Assembly: GCA_023229725.1 (NCBI GenBank)
Contig: JALNYR010000024.1
Coordinates: forward strand, 1 to 22,010
Length of the DNA stretch: 22,010 nt
Direction of reading: 5' to 3'
From: Dehalococcoidia bacterium
GTDB taxonomy: Bacteria > Chloroflexota > Dehalococcoidia > GIF9 > AB-539-J10
Below are positions 14,617-21,306 of the stretch, one piece after another. The notes beneath the pieces are model-generated. The model searched no databases and was not told the origin of the DNA. It saw nothing but the letters and a program-made list of their open reading frames with translations. Made by a program: the position numbers and the translations under genes. The number at the start of each line of letters is the position of its first letter. Positions within the stretch are counted from its first letter, which is position 1.

Positions 14617-15750
14617 ATGAGAGTGTCGTGTCTGCAGGAGAATCTCAACCGCGGACTCGGGATGGTGGGTCGGGCGGTGGCCGTGAGGTCCACTCTACCG
14701 GTCGCCCAGAACATCCTGATGGTGGCTGAAGAGTCGCGCCTGAAGCTGGTGGCGACGAATCTGGAGATGGCGACTACCTGCTGGGTCGGCGCGAAGGTGG
14801 AGGAGGAAGGCAGCATTACCGTGCCGGCCCGAGTGCTGACGGAGTTCGTCAACTCGCTTCCGAACGAGCTCATCGATATCGAGATGCCGGCGAGCGGCCG
14901 CACCGTCCAGTTCACCTGCGGTCGCTTCCAGGCGCACGTGAACGGCATCGATGCCGCCGACTTCCCCCCGATTCCCGACGTGGAGGGCGGTATCACGGTG
15001 GAAATCGGTGCGGACGCGCTGCGCGAGGGCATCTCCCGCGTGTCGCTGGCGGCGGCGACCGACGAGTCGCGCCCGGTCCTCACGGGCATCAGCGCCGAGT
15101 TCGAGGACGAGAAGTTCATCCTTGCCGCAGCCGACGGCTTCCGCCTGGCTGTGTATCGCATGCCCCTCGCCAAGGCCGTGGAGGGCAAGACGACCGTCAT
15201 CATCCCCGCGCGGACCTTGAATGAGGTCAACCGGCTTCTCGGCGACCAGGAAGAGGCGGTTGTCATCACCGTGAATGGGCAGAAGAGCCAGGCTTTGTTC
15301 CGCCTCCAGAGTGCCGAGATAGTTACGCAGCTCGTGCAGGGAACGTTCCCCAACTACTCGCAGGTGATTCCCAAGAAGTACGACACGCGCGCCGTGGTGG
15401 ATGTCGGCGAGTTCACGCGTGTGGCCAAGATGTGCTCGGTCTTTGCGCGCGATGCCAGCAACATCGTGCGCCTGCTCGTGGCGCCCGGTCCGGAGATGAA
15501 ACCGGGCAAGGTGACCATCACCGCCCAGGCCGAGGAGGTGGGCGGCAACACCGGCGACATCGATGCGCTGGTCGACGGCGGCGAGGCGAAGATAGCGTTC
15601 AACGTGAAGTATGTCGTCGACGTGCTGGCCGTCATCCGGCAGTCTCAGGTGGCGCTCGAGGTGACGACGCCGTCGAGCCCGGGCGTCATCCGCCCCATCG
15701 GCACCGACAACTACGTGCACGTCATAATGCCGATGTTTGTCCAGTGGTGA
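14617..15750 (+). CDS. dnaN: DNA polymerase III beta subunit (sliding clamp)
   Basis: The 377-aa protein shows the three-domain clamp: an N-terminal MRVSCLQENLNRGLGMVGRAV, a middle domain with SRVSLAAATDESRPVLTGI and AADGFRLAVYR, and a C-terminal domain with QGTFPNYSQVIP and the terminal HVIMPMF. It encircles DNA and tethers polymerase III and repair enzymes. The ATG at 14617 is chosen over an upstream in-frame GTG because GGAGGAGGT precedes it. dnaA, its usual neighbour, is not in the window. The last 29 bp are overlapped antisense by the serine recombinase of the adjacent mobile element, and no terminator of its own is visible. Confidence 0.97.
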   Translation: MRVSCLQENLNRGLGMVGRAVAVRSTLPVAQNILMVAEESRLKLVATNLEMATTCWVGAKVEEEGSITVPARVLTEFVNSLPNELIDIEMPASGRTVQFTCGRFQAHVNGIDAADFPPIPDVEGGITVEIGADALREGISRVSLAAATDESRPVLTGISAEFEDEKFILAAADGFRLAVYRMPLAKAVEGKTTVIIPARTLNEVNRLLGDQEEAVVITVNGQKSQALFRLQSAEIVTQLVQGTFPNYSQVIPKKYDTRAVVDVGEFTRVAKMCSVFARDASNIVRLLVAPGPEMKPGKVTITAQAEEVGGNTGDIDALVDGGEAKIAFNVKYVVDVLAVIRQSQVALEVTTPSSPGVIRPIGTDNYVHVIMPMFVQW

Positions 15751-15770
15751 TTAGCTTTGACTGTACGTAG
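15722..15770. other. Putative attachment-site junction (attL) at the dnaN 3' end
   Basis: The change from chromosomal gene content to mobile-element content occurs here, where the recombinase frame enters dnaN. Large serine recombinases cross over at a short core (about 2 bp), so no long direct repeat is expected. The exact crossover base cannot be placed without an empty-site relative. Confidence 0.4.
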
Positions 15771-17242
15771 CCTTTGATGTCTACGCCTTCCGGAGTGGCC
15801 GTCACCTTGAGGTCCAGGAAGGCGTAGGCGTCTTTCTTGTCCTGCGCGGTGCAGTTGTCCAGGTCAGCCACGATACGACTGCACAGTTCCTTCAGTTGCT
15901 GTTCCATATCCGCAGCTCTCGCCAGGTCTTCCTTCGTCTGTTCCAGAGCTGCCAGCCGCACCGTGTCCGCTTCCTTCTCGCGCTTCGTCTGATTCATCTC
16001 ATCCAGAATCACGTCAGGCGTGAACCCCAACTTGAACGCGCTCACGAGCCGCCGTTCCTGCGCCTTGTAGTTCTTCAACTTGCGCTTGAAACTCGCAATC
16101 TCGCGGTCGAGCTCGCCGGTCGACACCTGCTCCTGTCCTGCCTCCACCTGGGCGCGCACTTCCGCGAGCAGCAGCTCAGGATGACTCAGGACCCCCTTCA
16201 CCTTGTCCCAGACCACCTCTTCGAGCCAGTCAGCGTGTATGTACCGTGCATCGCACACGCGCTTCTTTGATGCGGTGTCGAAAGCCCCACGACAGCGGTA
16301 GTACCGATAGCGCCGGCTGAGGCAACTTCCGACTAGTGGCCTGCCGCACTGGCCGCAGTATGCCACCCCGCTCAGAAGGTACTCGTGCTGTGCCTTCCCC
16401 GGATGCAATTCTCGTGACTTCGCCAGGGCAGCCTGTGCTCGGTCGAACGTCTCCCGGCTTATGATGGGCTGCGTCGTGTCAGGCAGCAGCACCCACTGGT
16501 CCTCTGCCACGGCTACTTGCTTCCCACTGACGCTCTTCGTCCGCCCGAAGTACGTCAGACCGCAGTAGGCCGGATTCTGCACGATGCGGCTCACCGTCCG
16601 GGCTTCCCACATCTTCCCTGCCTTCGTCGGTATGCTCTCTTCGTTCAGCTTCCGTGCGATACCGAAGCAGCTCTCGCCCCGGCCTACCATGTCGAACATG
16701 CGCTGGACCACTCTGGCTTCAGCTTCGATTGGCAGGCGCTTCTTGTATTCCTTCACCCACGCGTAGCCGTAGACGCCGATGCCGGTCCCCTGCGGCAGCT
16801 TGCCGTTCTTCAGCATGGCCCGCTTCCCGCGCCCGGTCGCGTCTCGCCTGCGTTCAGCGTCCAGCTTGGCTGCGTAGCCCTTGATGTAGAACACGAGCTT
16901 GCCGACCTCGGAGTTGTCGACCGTCTCCGACGCCGCCTCGAGGACGACGCCGTGTTTCTCCAGTTCCTGCATGAGGATGACGCCGTGTACGGGGTCGCGG
17001 GAGAAGCGGTCGAGGCTGTACACGACCACCCCGTCAACGCTCTCCGACCGCACCAGCTCCCTCAGTTCTGCCAGCTTCGGCCGCTCCATGGAGAGTCCCG
17101 ACCACGCCTCGCTGAGCTGTGCCACAACGTCGTACTTGTGCGTCTGGCAGTACTGAAGGCATGCCTCCATCTGGGTCTTCAGACTCGTGCCGTCTTGTTC
17201 CTGGCCCTCGGTGGAGACGCGGCAGTAGATGGCAGCTCTCAC
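15722..17242 (-). CDS. Large serine recombinase (site-specific integrase)
   Basis: The 506-aa protein has, in order, the resolvase catalytic domain (IYCRVSTEGQEQDGTS with nucleophile Ser10; YSLDRFSRD), the Recombinase domain (GYAWVKEYKKRLPIEAEA to QNPAYCGLTYFG), a zinc beta-ribbon (YCGQCGRPLVG plus later Cys in YRCRG and VCDARY), a charged coiled-coil and a short tail. Such enzymes integrate and excise elements at att sites without host factors. The start GTG (17242) overlaps the stop of the 46-aa zinc-ribbon gene as GTGA, with AAGGGAG upstream; an in-frame ATG at 17299 would read through that gene. The final codons, encoding ITTGQTSAL, are antisense to the end of dnaN, so the C-terminus is shaped by the insertion site. 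All catalytic residues are present, so it is probably functional. Confidence 0.93.
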   Translation of the reverse strand: MRAAIYCRVSTEGQEQDGTSLKTQMEACLQYCQTHKYDVVAQLSEAWSGLSMERPKLAELRELVRSESVDGVVVYSLDRFSRDPVHGVILMQELEKHGVVLEAASETVDNSEVGKLVFYIKGYAAKLDAERRRDATGRGKRAMLKNGKLPQGTGIGVYGYAWVKEYKKRLPIEAEARVVQRMFDMVGRGESCFGIARKLNEESIPTKAGKMWEARTVSRIVQNPAYCGLTYFGRTKSVSGKQVAVAEDQWVLLPDTTQPIISRETFDRAQAALAKSRELHPGKAQHEYLLSGVAYCGQCGRPLVGSCLSRRYRYYRCRGAFDTASKKRVCDARYIHADWLEEVVWDKVKGVLSHPELLLAEVRAQVEAGQEQVSTGELDREIASFKRKLKNYKAQERRLVSAFKLGFTPDVILDEMNQTKREKEADTVRLAALEQTKEDLARAADMEQQLKELCSRIVADLDNCTAQDKKDAYAFLDLKVTATPEGVDIKGYVQSKLITTGQTSAL

Positions 17243-17379
17243 TTCTTGACTCCCTTCCACTTGACCTTGTCCCAGTAGGGGCTGTTGCAGCGCGGGCACG
17301 TCTTCGGTGGTTCGGTCTTACGTGGTACCCACTTGTGTCCGCACCGCAGGCACTCCAGCGTGGGCAGTTCGATGAGCAT
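17239..17379 (-). CDS. 46-aa zinc-ribbon protein coupled to the recombinase
   Basis: A 46-residue frame beginning MLIELPTLECLRCGHKW contains two CxxC knuckles, Cys10-x2-Cys13 and Cys28-x2-Cys31 (TCPRCNSPYWDKV), the classic zinc-ribbon spacing. It ends in a Lys-rich tail. Its TGA overlaps the recombinase GTG by 4 nt, so the two are co-translated. The ATG lies 6 nt after a -10 box, making the mRNA leaderless. It could be a recombination directionality factor, a DNA-binding accessory or a repressor; the sequence alone does not say which. Confidence 0.75.
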   Translation of the reverse strand: MLIELPTLECLRCGHKWVPRKTEPPKTCPRCNSPYWDKVKWKGVKK

Positions 17380-17385
17380 GCGCCC

Positions 17386-17414
17386 ATTGTGGAGTCATGG
17401 CGATATGATGTCAA
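17386..17414 (-). promoter_or_regulatory. Promoter of the zinc-ribbon / recombinase operon
   Basis: On the minus strand a consensus TTGACA (17414-17409) and CACAAT (17391-17386) are separated by 17 bp. The predicted transcription start coincides with the ATG at 17379, implying leaderless translation. Confidence 0.7.
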
Positions 17415-17428
17415 GGGCCGGGGGCTGC

Positions 17429-17543
17429 GGCTTGGTAAGAGATGCTCTCACTTCGTTCGGCATCTCACCAAGCCCAGCCTATTCGGCGCTCCGCGCCTGT
17501 CAAGACAGGGTCTACGGCCTCGCTGCGCTCGGCCTTGACAGGC
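17429..17543. repeat. Two tandem long stem-loops upstream of the recombinase operon
   Basis: Stem-loop 1 (17429-17474) pairs GGCTTGGTaAGAGATGC with GCATCTcACCAAGCC. Stem-loop 2 (17495-17543) pairs GCCTGTCAAG with CTTGACAGGC and has an inner GGCC/GGCC. The apices are related: TCACTTCGTTCGG and TCGCTGCGCTCGG differ at four positions. They lie between the end of the 170-aa gene and the recombinase promoter, so they may be terminators, a replication or transfer origin, or a dispersed palindromic repeat. The 170-aa reading frame ends within the second. Confidence 0.7.
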
Positions 17544-18024
17544 ACGCAGCGCCGGAGGAGGAGAGCCTGCGAAGGCGCCCGTCGGCATCGGTCGTCGTGG
17601 TGGTCGGTGCGCCGGCCGCTCTTACTAGCCAGCCGTTCAGTTCTTCGTAGCCGTCAGGCACGCATCCAGGAAGCCTGTCAGGCGGCCCCCCAGCGTCCTC
17701 CGGAGGGTACAGAAGGTCCCGGTCTGCTTTGGCCTCGGTGAGCGTCGCCCGCACCGCATCGTTGAAGCAGTCGGCGTGCATTCGACGGAAGCCAAGCCCC
17801 TGAACGAACCGCCTCACGTGTGGCTCGAGCCTGCCGCATGTGTCGCGCACGATTTCCGCACCGCACAGGACGCAGAACTCAAGCGCGGTCGGTGTCGATG
17901 CTGCGGCCTTGAACGCCGCACATGGTAACTTGCCGCAGGACAACTTCACGCACCAGTAGTCAGGCATCGGTCCCACCATTGTTCTCGTCTCCCCCTCTCC
18001 GCCGACTGTCTCAGCAACTGCCAT
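17512..18024 (-). CDS. Cys-rich hypothetical protein, probable zinc-binding
   Basis: This is a 170-aa protein of no family I recognise. Cysteines at 25, 30, 35, 51, 54, 63 and 86 cluster in the first half. CVLCG (51-55) followed by HADC (83-86) resembles a treble-clef CxxC...HxxC zinc site. The C-terminal 30 residues (a Thr run, then Ser/Arg/Ala-rich) are encoded by the stem-loop region and look non-globular. It starts 5 nt after the stop of the replication initiator gene, so both are probably one transcript. The start could also be the internal Met at 16 or 20. A role in element replication or maintenance is suggested only by position. Confidence 0.6.
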   Translation of the reverse strand: MAVAETVGGEGETRTMVGPMPDYWCVKLSCGKLPCAAFKAAASTPTALEFCVLCGAEIVRDTCGRLEPHVRRFVQGLGFRRMHADCFNDAVRATLTEAKADRDLLYPPEDAGGPPDRLPGCVPDGYEELNGWLVRAAGAPTTTTTDADGRLRRLSSSGAACLSRPSAARP

Positions 18025-18029
18025 GGCCG

Positions 18030-19172
18030 TCAGTGCCCCTTGAGCCCGGGGACTTCCATGTAGCTCAACCTGGCCGCTCGCTGTCTTGTCTCTGCCCGGA
18101 ATGCCGGGTCCTTCTTGATTGCGTCATACGCGGCGTCAAGATGCTTCCACGCGCGGTCTTCAGGCCCTAGAGTGTTCATGTCCAGAGCTATCATCGTCTT
18201 CGTCAGGCCGCGCCATTGTTCCAGCAGCATGGCGTACTTAGGACGGCTCAGAGCGAATCGCGTGATGCCTGTCCGCGTGCCGAAGGACGCGCCCACCGCT
18301 TGCACGTCTTCCCAGAATGGCTTGACCGGCCAGCGCGCCCGGTTTGTGTCCTCGCTGCACTCGCGCACCGTCATCCATTCCTCAGTCGCGTAGCCCCAGA
18401 GTTCGCGCTTCTGCCACTCCAGGTCTTGAGGCGAATCGACATTGAATTCTTTCAAGGCCTTGCGCCGGAACTGGAACTCGAAGCGTGTGACAGGTGCATC
18501 ACCATCCCAGCCGTTCTCTCTCCACAGGCCCTCAAACCACAGTTTCTTGGTGTGCAGCAATTCCTCTCGCTTGTCGTATATCCGTGCCATCAAGTCGCCC
18601 TTGCCCACCTGGTATCCCGTTCCCTTGCGCCCGGTCTGCCAGTCCGCCACCTCACTCATGTCCACTTCCGCACGCTTTCCTCTCTTCCGCCCTCGGCTTA
18701 CCAGCTCGCTGCACAGGTCGATCTCGGGTAGCGGTATTGCGAAGTCGGAACACAGGTCTGCCCGACTGACCTTGCCGCCGCCTATTGCGGCCCAGGTGGA
18801 CAGCCAGTCTTGCGTCGCCTTCCACGCGTTCTCGTGTCCCTCGCGCCAAAGGAAGCCGGACCCGAACTTCACATACACTTCCGGAAATACCTTCCCGCCT
18901 CTTGCTTCCGCCGCAAGCCGAACGTTGAGGTCACCGTTCTCGAATATCCACTCGTAGCCCTTCGCGCCGCTCGCCTTCATGGAGAAGTCCTGTCCATACC
19001 ATGTGAAAGCCGCTCCATCGCTGCCGAACAGCTTCTTGCCCGCAGCTTCTTTTGCAGCCCTCAGAGTCTGGCGCTCTTCTTCCGGGAACTTGAAGAAGTC
19101 CACCGGCCAGCCCACCACCAGAGAGTCCACGCCAGCCAGAAGCAGCCCGTTGACCCGGGCGGAGGCTTGCAC
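18030..19172 (-). CDS. Replication initiator / relaxase-like protein of the Rep_trans family
   Basis: The 380-aa protein begins with the LLLAGVDSLVVGW strand typical of this family and shows its core motifs: SRADLCSDF (136-144), TGYQVGKGDLMARIYDKREEL (185-205; candidate nucleophile Tyr199) and VTRFEFQFRRKALKEF (228-243). Rep_trans proteins nick one strand at an origin to start rolling-circle replication of plasmids such as pT181, or act as relaxases (MobT/Orf20) in Tn916-like elements. The GTG start at 19172 has GGGGAAGGG just upstream and removes an Arg/Gly-rich upstream extension that looks non-coding. The 170-aa gene follows 5 nt later. A strong hairpin lies upstream at 19246-19275. Family assignment is by motif recognition, not by search. 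Confidence 0.75.
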   Translation of the reverse strand: MQASARVNGLLLAGVDSLVVGWPVDFFKFPEEERQTLRAAKEAAGKKLFGSDGAAFTWYGQDFSMKASGAKGYEWIFENGDLNVRLAAEARGGKVFPEVYVKFGSGFLWREGHENAWKATQDWLSTWAAIGGGKVSRADLCSDFAIPLPEIDLCSELVSRGRKRGKRAEVDMSEVADWQTGRKGTGYQVGKGDLMARIYDKREELLHTKKLWFEGLWRENGWDGDAPVTRFEFQFRRKALKEFNVDSPQDLEWQKRELWGYATEEWMTVRECSEDTNRARWPVKPFWEDVQAVGASFGTRTGITRFALSRPKYAMLLEQWRGLTKTMIALDMNTLGPEDRAWKHLDAAYDAIKKDPAFRAETRQRAARLSYMEVPGLKGH

Positions 19173-19495
19173 TACGACCCTTCCCCAGGGGCTGTACTTT
19201 GCGGCCCCCCTGTTAGTAGGTGAGGGGTGCCGAGTGGAGATGAATCGGGCGGGCAGGCCGAAGGCCTGCCGCCCGCCTCTTCCTTCGACGCGTGCCTTGA
19301 GCGTGTCTGAGTCCGCTCGCTCGTGCCTACTGGCTCGACGTGCCCCGTGCTGCTCCCGGCTTGTGCCCTGGCCGTGAGACTTCCGAACAGCCTTCTTCCG
19401 GCCTCTGCCTGTCCGGGCGTTATCGGCCGGACCACGAGGTCGAATGTGACCTGCGTCCGCGTCCCCCCAATTCCCCGTCTCGCGCAATCACCCAC
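19172..19495 (-). CDS. Possible small gene just before the replication initiator
   Basis: A frame ending in TAG that overlaps the initiator GTG by one base (TAGTG) encodes LVVRPITPGQAEAGRRLFGSL followed by Ala/Ser/Thr-rich sequence. The ITPGQAEAGRRLF piece resembles short helical proteins often found before phage and plasmid replication genes, and the stop-start junction suggests coupling. Against it, there is no Shine-Dalgarno for the GTG at 19495, the C-terminal half is low in information, and the strong hairpin at 19246-19275 lies inside it. It may be non-coding. Confidence 0.25.
   Translation of the reverse strand: MGDCARRGIGGTRTQVTFDLVVRPITPGQAEAGRRLFGSLTARAQAGSSTGHVEPVGTSERTQTRSRHASKEEAGGRPSACPPDSSPLGTPHLLTGGPQSTAPGEGS
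19246..19275. promoter_or_regulatory. Strong GC hairpin upstream of the replication initiator
   Basis: GGCAGGCC pairs with GGCCTGCC around a 3-nt GAA/TTC loop, extended by CGGGC/GCCCG past a single bulged G, giving 13 base pairs. It is 74 bp before the initiator start. It has no T-tract. A terminator, an attenuator or the nick-site cruciform of a double-strand origin are all possible. Confidence 0.5.
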
Positions 19496-19553
19496 GCCCG
19501 CATTGTGGCCGTCAGGAGCCCTTCCTGTAACCGTAGACGATTTGAACAACAGA

Positions 19554-19577
19554 AAGGCCAGTCCGAGGACTGGCCTT
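19554..19577 (-). terminator. Intrinsic terminator of the 304-aa gene
   Basis: On the minus strand AAGGCCAGTC-CTCG-GACTGGCCTT forms a perfect 10-bp stem with a 4-nt loop and is followed by TCTGTTGTT. It lies 28 bp after the stop of the 304-aa gene. Confidence 0.85.
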
Positions 19578-19605
19578 CCCACGCTTTCTGGTCGGCAAAC
19601 CTAGT

Positions 19606-20520
19606 TCATCGTGACGGCCTGGCCAGACGCTTCTGGTATCCCACCGCGTCATCGCAAGTCTTCACCAGTTTCTGAAGGTTCTTCAGGTCCACGGAGTAAT
19701 CGCCTTCGTCCCATTCAGCCTTAAGGAACTCCTCGACCGTGGCGTGCACGACCCTGCACTGGTACCACACCCACGCCGCGTCCAGGAATGTGTTGTCGTG
19801 GTGGAGCTTCAGCCCGGCTTTCTTGCTTGCCTCCACCACCTTGCGGTGCAGCCGGCTCATGGGCTCGTTGGCCATCACCTCTTCGAAGTTGACCGTCTTG
19901 CCCTTCACTTGCCGTACCTTGTAGACCCTGTCGAGGCGGTCAGGCGTGATACTGCCGTGCTCCAGTCCGGACCGGTACAGCGCCATGAGCATCAGCCAAG
20001 GTGGCTCGGTTGTCGGCAGCACTCGGACAATTCCCTGTTCGAGGTCCTTCTCCCGGTTGAACCCCTGGATGATGAACTCGAATATCAGGCCGAACAGTCT
20101 CGCCGTATCGGCGGCTTCCTCAGTGCTCTCAGCCCCCTCAAGCGCTCTGACCACCGCTTCACTGCCGAAAACGGTGCCCAAGGATGAGCCCGCCTTGCCC
20201 AAGTCATCGAAGGGTTTGTTCGGGTCCGGCGACAACGCCAGCCCGGGATTCCTCATCTTCTCCTTCCACTCTTGGACGACATCGTCGGGCACGTTGGCGA
20301 TGAACTGCTCGAAGAAACCCTTCACGCCAGGCGCAGACCACGCATTGACCAGCTCCTGATACAGCTCCCTGCCGCGCGGCGACCAGTTGGCCACCACCTC
20401 CACACAGGCCATCGCGTAGGCCATCGGTTCGCCCGCTTCCGGCAGGCGGTGGGAGTGCTCTCGGAAGAACGACGACGTCACCGGCTGGACAGTTGGCTTG
20501 TACTTGCGGTTCTTCTTCAC
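19606..20520 (-). CDS. Hypothetical protein of unknown family (304 aa)
   Basis: I do not recognise this protein. It starts with a basic stretch (KKNRKYKP), then looks globular and mostly helical, with Trp/Phe-rich segments such as GVKGFFEQFIANVPDDVVQEW, LFGLIFEFIIQGF and PPWLMLMALYRSGL. There is no signal peptide, clear membrane span, Cys cluster or nucleotide loop. The GTG start at 20520 has only GGAGAAGG about 12 nt upstream; an internal ATG at residue 33 is an alternative. It is a single-gene unit: an extended -10 promoter in front, an intrinsic terminator behind, divergent from the zinc-ribbon membrane gene. Codon use looks normal, so it is probably expressed. Element regulation, immunity or defence are all conceivable but unsupported. 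Confidence 0.75.
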   Translation of the reverse strand: MKKNRKYKPTVQPVTSSFFREHSHRLPEAGEPMAYAMACVEVVANWSPRGRELYQELVNAWSAPGVKGFFEQFIANVPDDVVQEWKEKMRNPGLALSPDPNKPFDDLGKAGSSLGTVFGSEAVVRALEGAESTEEAADTARLFGLIFEFIIQGFNREKDLEQGIVRVLPTTEPPWLMLMALYRSGLEHGSITPDRLDRVYKVRQVKGKTVNFEEVMANEPMSRLHRKVVEASKKAGLKLHHDNTFLDAAWVWYQCRVVHATVEEFLKAEWDEGDYSVDLKNLQKLVKTCDDAVGYQKRLARPSR

Positions 20521-20573
20521 TGCGCCTGCTACCCTTCTCCGTTGGCCAAGGCCGTTGGAGAGTCAATCTGCCT

Positions 20574-20582
20574 AATCTAGCA
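20574..20582 (-). promoter_or_regulatory. Extended -10 promoter of the 304-aa gene
   Basis: TGcTAGATT on the minus strand matches an extended -10 element and predicts a leader of about 45 nt. No -35 is seen. Confidence 0.45.
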
Positions 20583-20650
20583 TCTTGCCGAGCATCGCGT
20601 CTCACTCGGCCCCCAACCGTCACCACCTCCCGTCACCGTCACAGAACCCG

Positions 20651-20679
20651 TTGCGGATTCCCCTGCTGCCCGATAGACT
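20651..20679 (+). promoter_or_regulatory. Promoter of the zinc-ribbon membrane protein gene
   Basis: TTGCGG (20651-20656) and TAGACT (20674-20679) are 17 bp apart. GAGGAGGG precedes the ATG at 20718. Confidence 0.5.
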
Positions 20680-20717
20680 ACTTACTGCGGCTCCCCCGCG
20701 GGGTTGAGGAGGGAATC

Positions 20718-21167
20718 ATGGTGGTCTGCCGGAACTGTGCTTGCCAGCTCCCTGACGGCACGCTAAGTTGTCCTAGTTGTGGCACACGAGTAGCTCCATA
20801 CAATACCGAGGAGACGAAAGACTACATCGCCGGTCTACGACCTCCGAGTCCACTCCCTTCACTCCACCCGTCTCCGTCGGTGAAGTCTGTCTCCAAGCCC
20901 ATCCACGCTTCAATCTGTCCCCGATGTGGCTATCAAGGCCAACCTGTCACAAGGATGAAGGGCAGCTTCTGGATTGAACTGATTCTCTGGATCTTCTTCA
21001 TCTTGCCCGGACTCGTCTACTCGCTGTGGCGACTGACTACCAGGACACGGGTCTGTCCCAAGTGTGGCGAACCCAACATGATTCCTCTCGACACGCCGAA
21101 GGGCCAGGAGCTTGCGCAGGCTAGTGCTGGACGGTCCTCATCCAGCGCACCGCAAGGAGGGCTGTGA
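20718..21167 (+). CDS. Zinc-ribbon protein with a membrane hairpin (LITAF-like arrangement)
   Basis: The 149-aa protein has an N-terminal zinc ribbon (Cys4/7 and Cys18/21), a Pro/Ser-rich linker (about 40-62), then a second split ribbon. That ribbon has CPRCG (67-71), a hydrophobic segment SFWIELILWIFFILPGLVYS (83-102) and CPKCG (113-117), followed by NMIPLD. Placing one membrane-inserting stretch between two CxxC knuckles is the layout of LITAF-type domains, which anchor to the cytosolic face of membranes. The Ser/Gly-rich tail is disordered. The start is set by GAGGAGGG; a longer upstream reading frame is promoter sequence. Its role in the element is unknown; membrane stress sensing or an accessory to defence are guesses. 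Confidence 0.8.
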   Translation: MVVCRNCACQLPDGTLSCPSCGTRVAPYNTEETKDYIAGLRPPSPLPSLHPSPSVKSVSKPIHASICPRCGYQGQPVTRMKGSFWIELILWIFFILPGLVYSLWRLTTRTRVCPKCGEPNMIPLDTPKGQELAQASAGRSSSSAPQGGL

Positions 21168-21168
21168 C

Positions 21169-21249
21169 ATGAACCGAGACATGGACTCAGTCGACCCCGA
21201 TGCTAATGGTGGTGTACGACCATCCTGCCTCGATGTTCGCTCGAACTGA
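21169..21249 (+). CDS. Possible 26-aa peptide downstream of the zinc-ribbon membrane gene
   Basis: An ATG one base past the preceding stop opens a 26-codon frame (MNRDMDSVDPDANGG...). It has an excellent Shine-Dalgarno, AAGGAGGG, 7 nt upstream, located inside the previous gene. The peptide is acidic at its start and has one Cys. The ribosome site is the main evidence; it may also be a decayed remnant. Confidence 0.35.
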   Translation: MNRDMDSVDPDANGGVRPSCLDVRSN

Positions 21250-21306
21250 GTCCCCTGTCGCTGCCACCAGGTGCTAGCCACCCGGACCTCCCCTTGCCCG
21301 CAGTGC

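Noticed and set aside
17242..17299. Recombinase start at the in-frame ATG 17299
   Set aside because: The extra 19 residues are encoded over the C-terminus of the 46-aa zinc-ribbon gene. The GTG at 17242 gives the normal resolvase N-terminus.
19173..19487. N-terminal extension of the replication initiator to a TTG at 19487
   Set aside because: The added 105 residues are Arg/Gly/Ala-rich without family similarity and span a strong hairpin. The GTG at 19172 has a good ribosome site.
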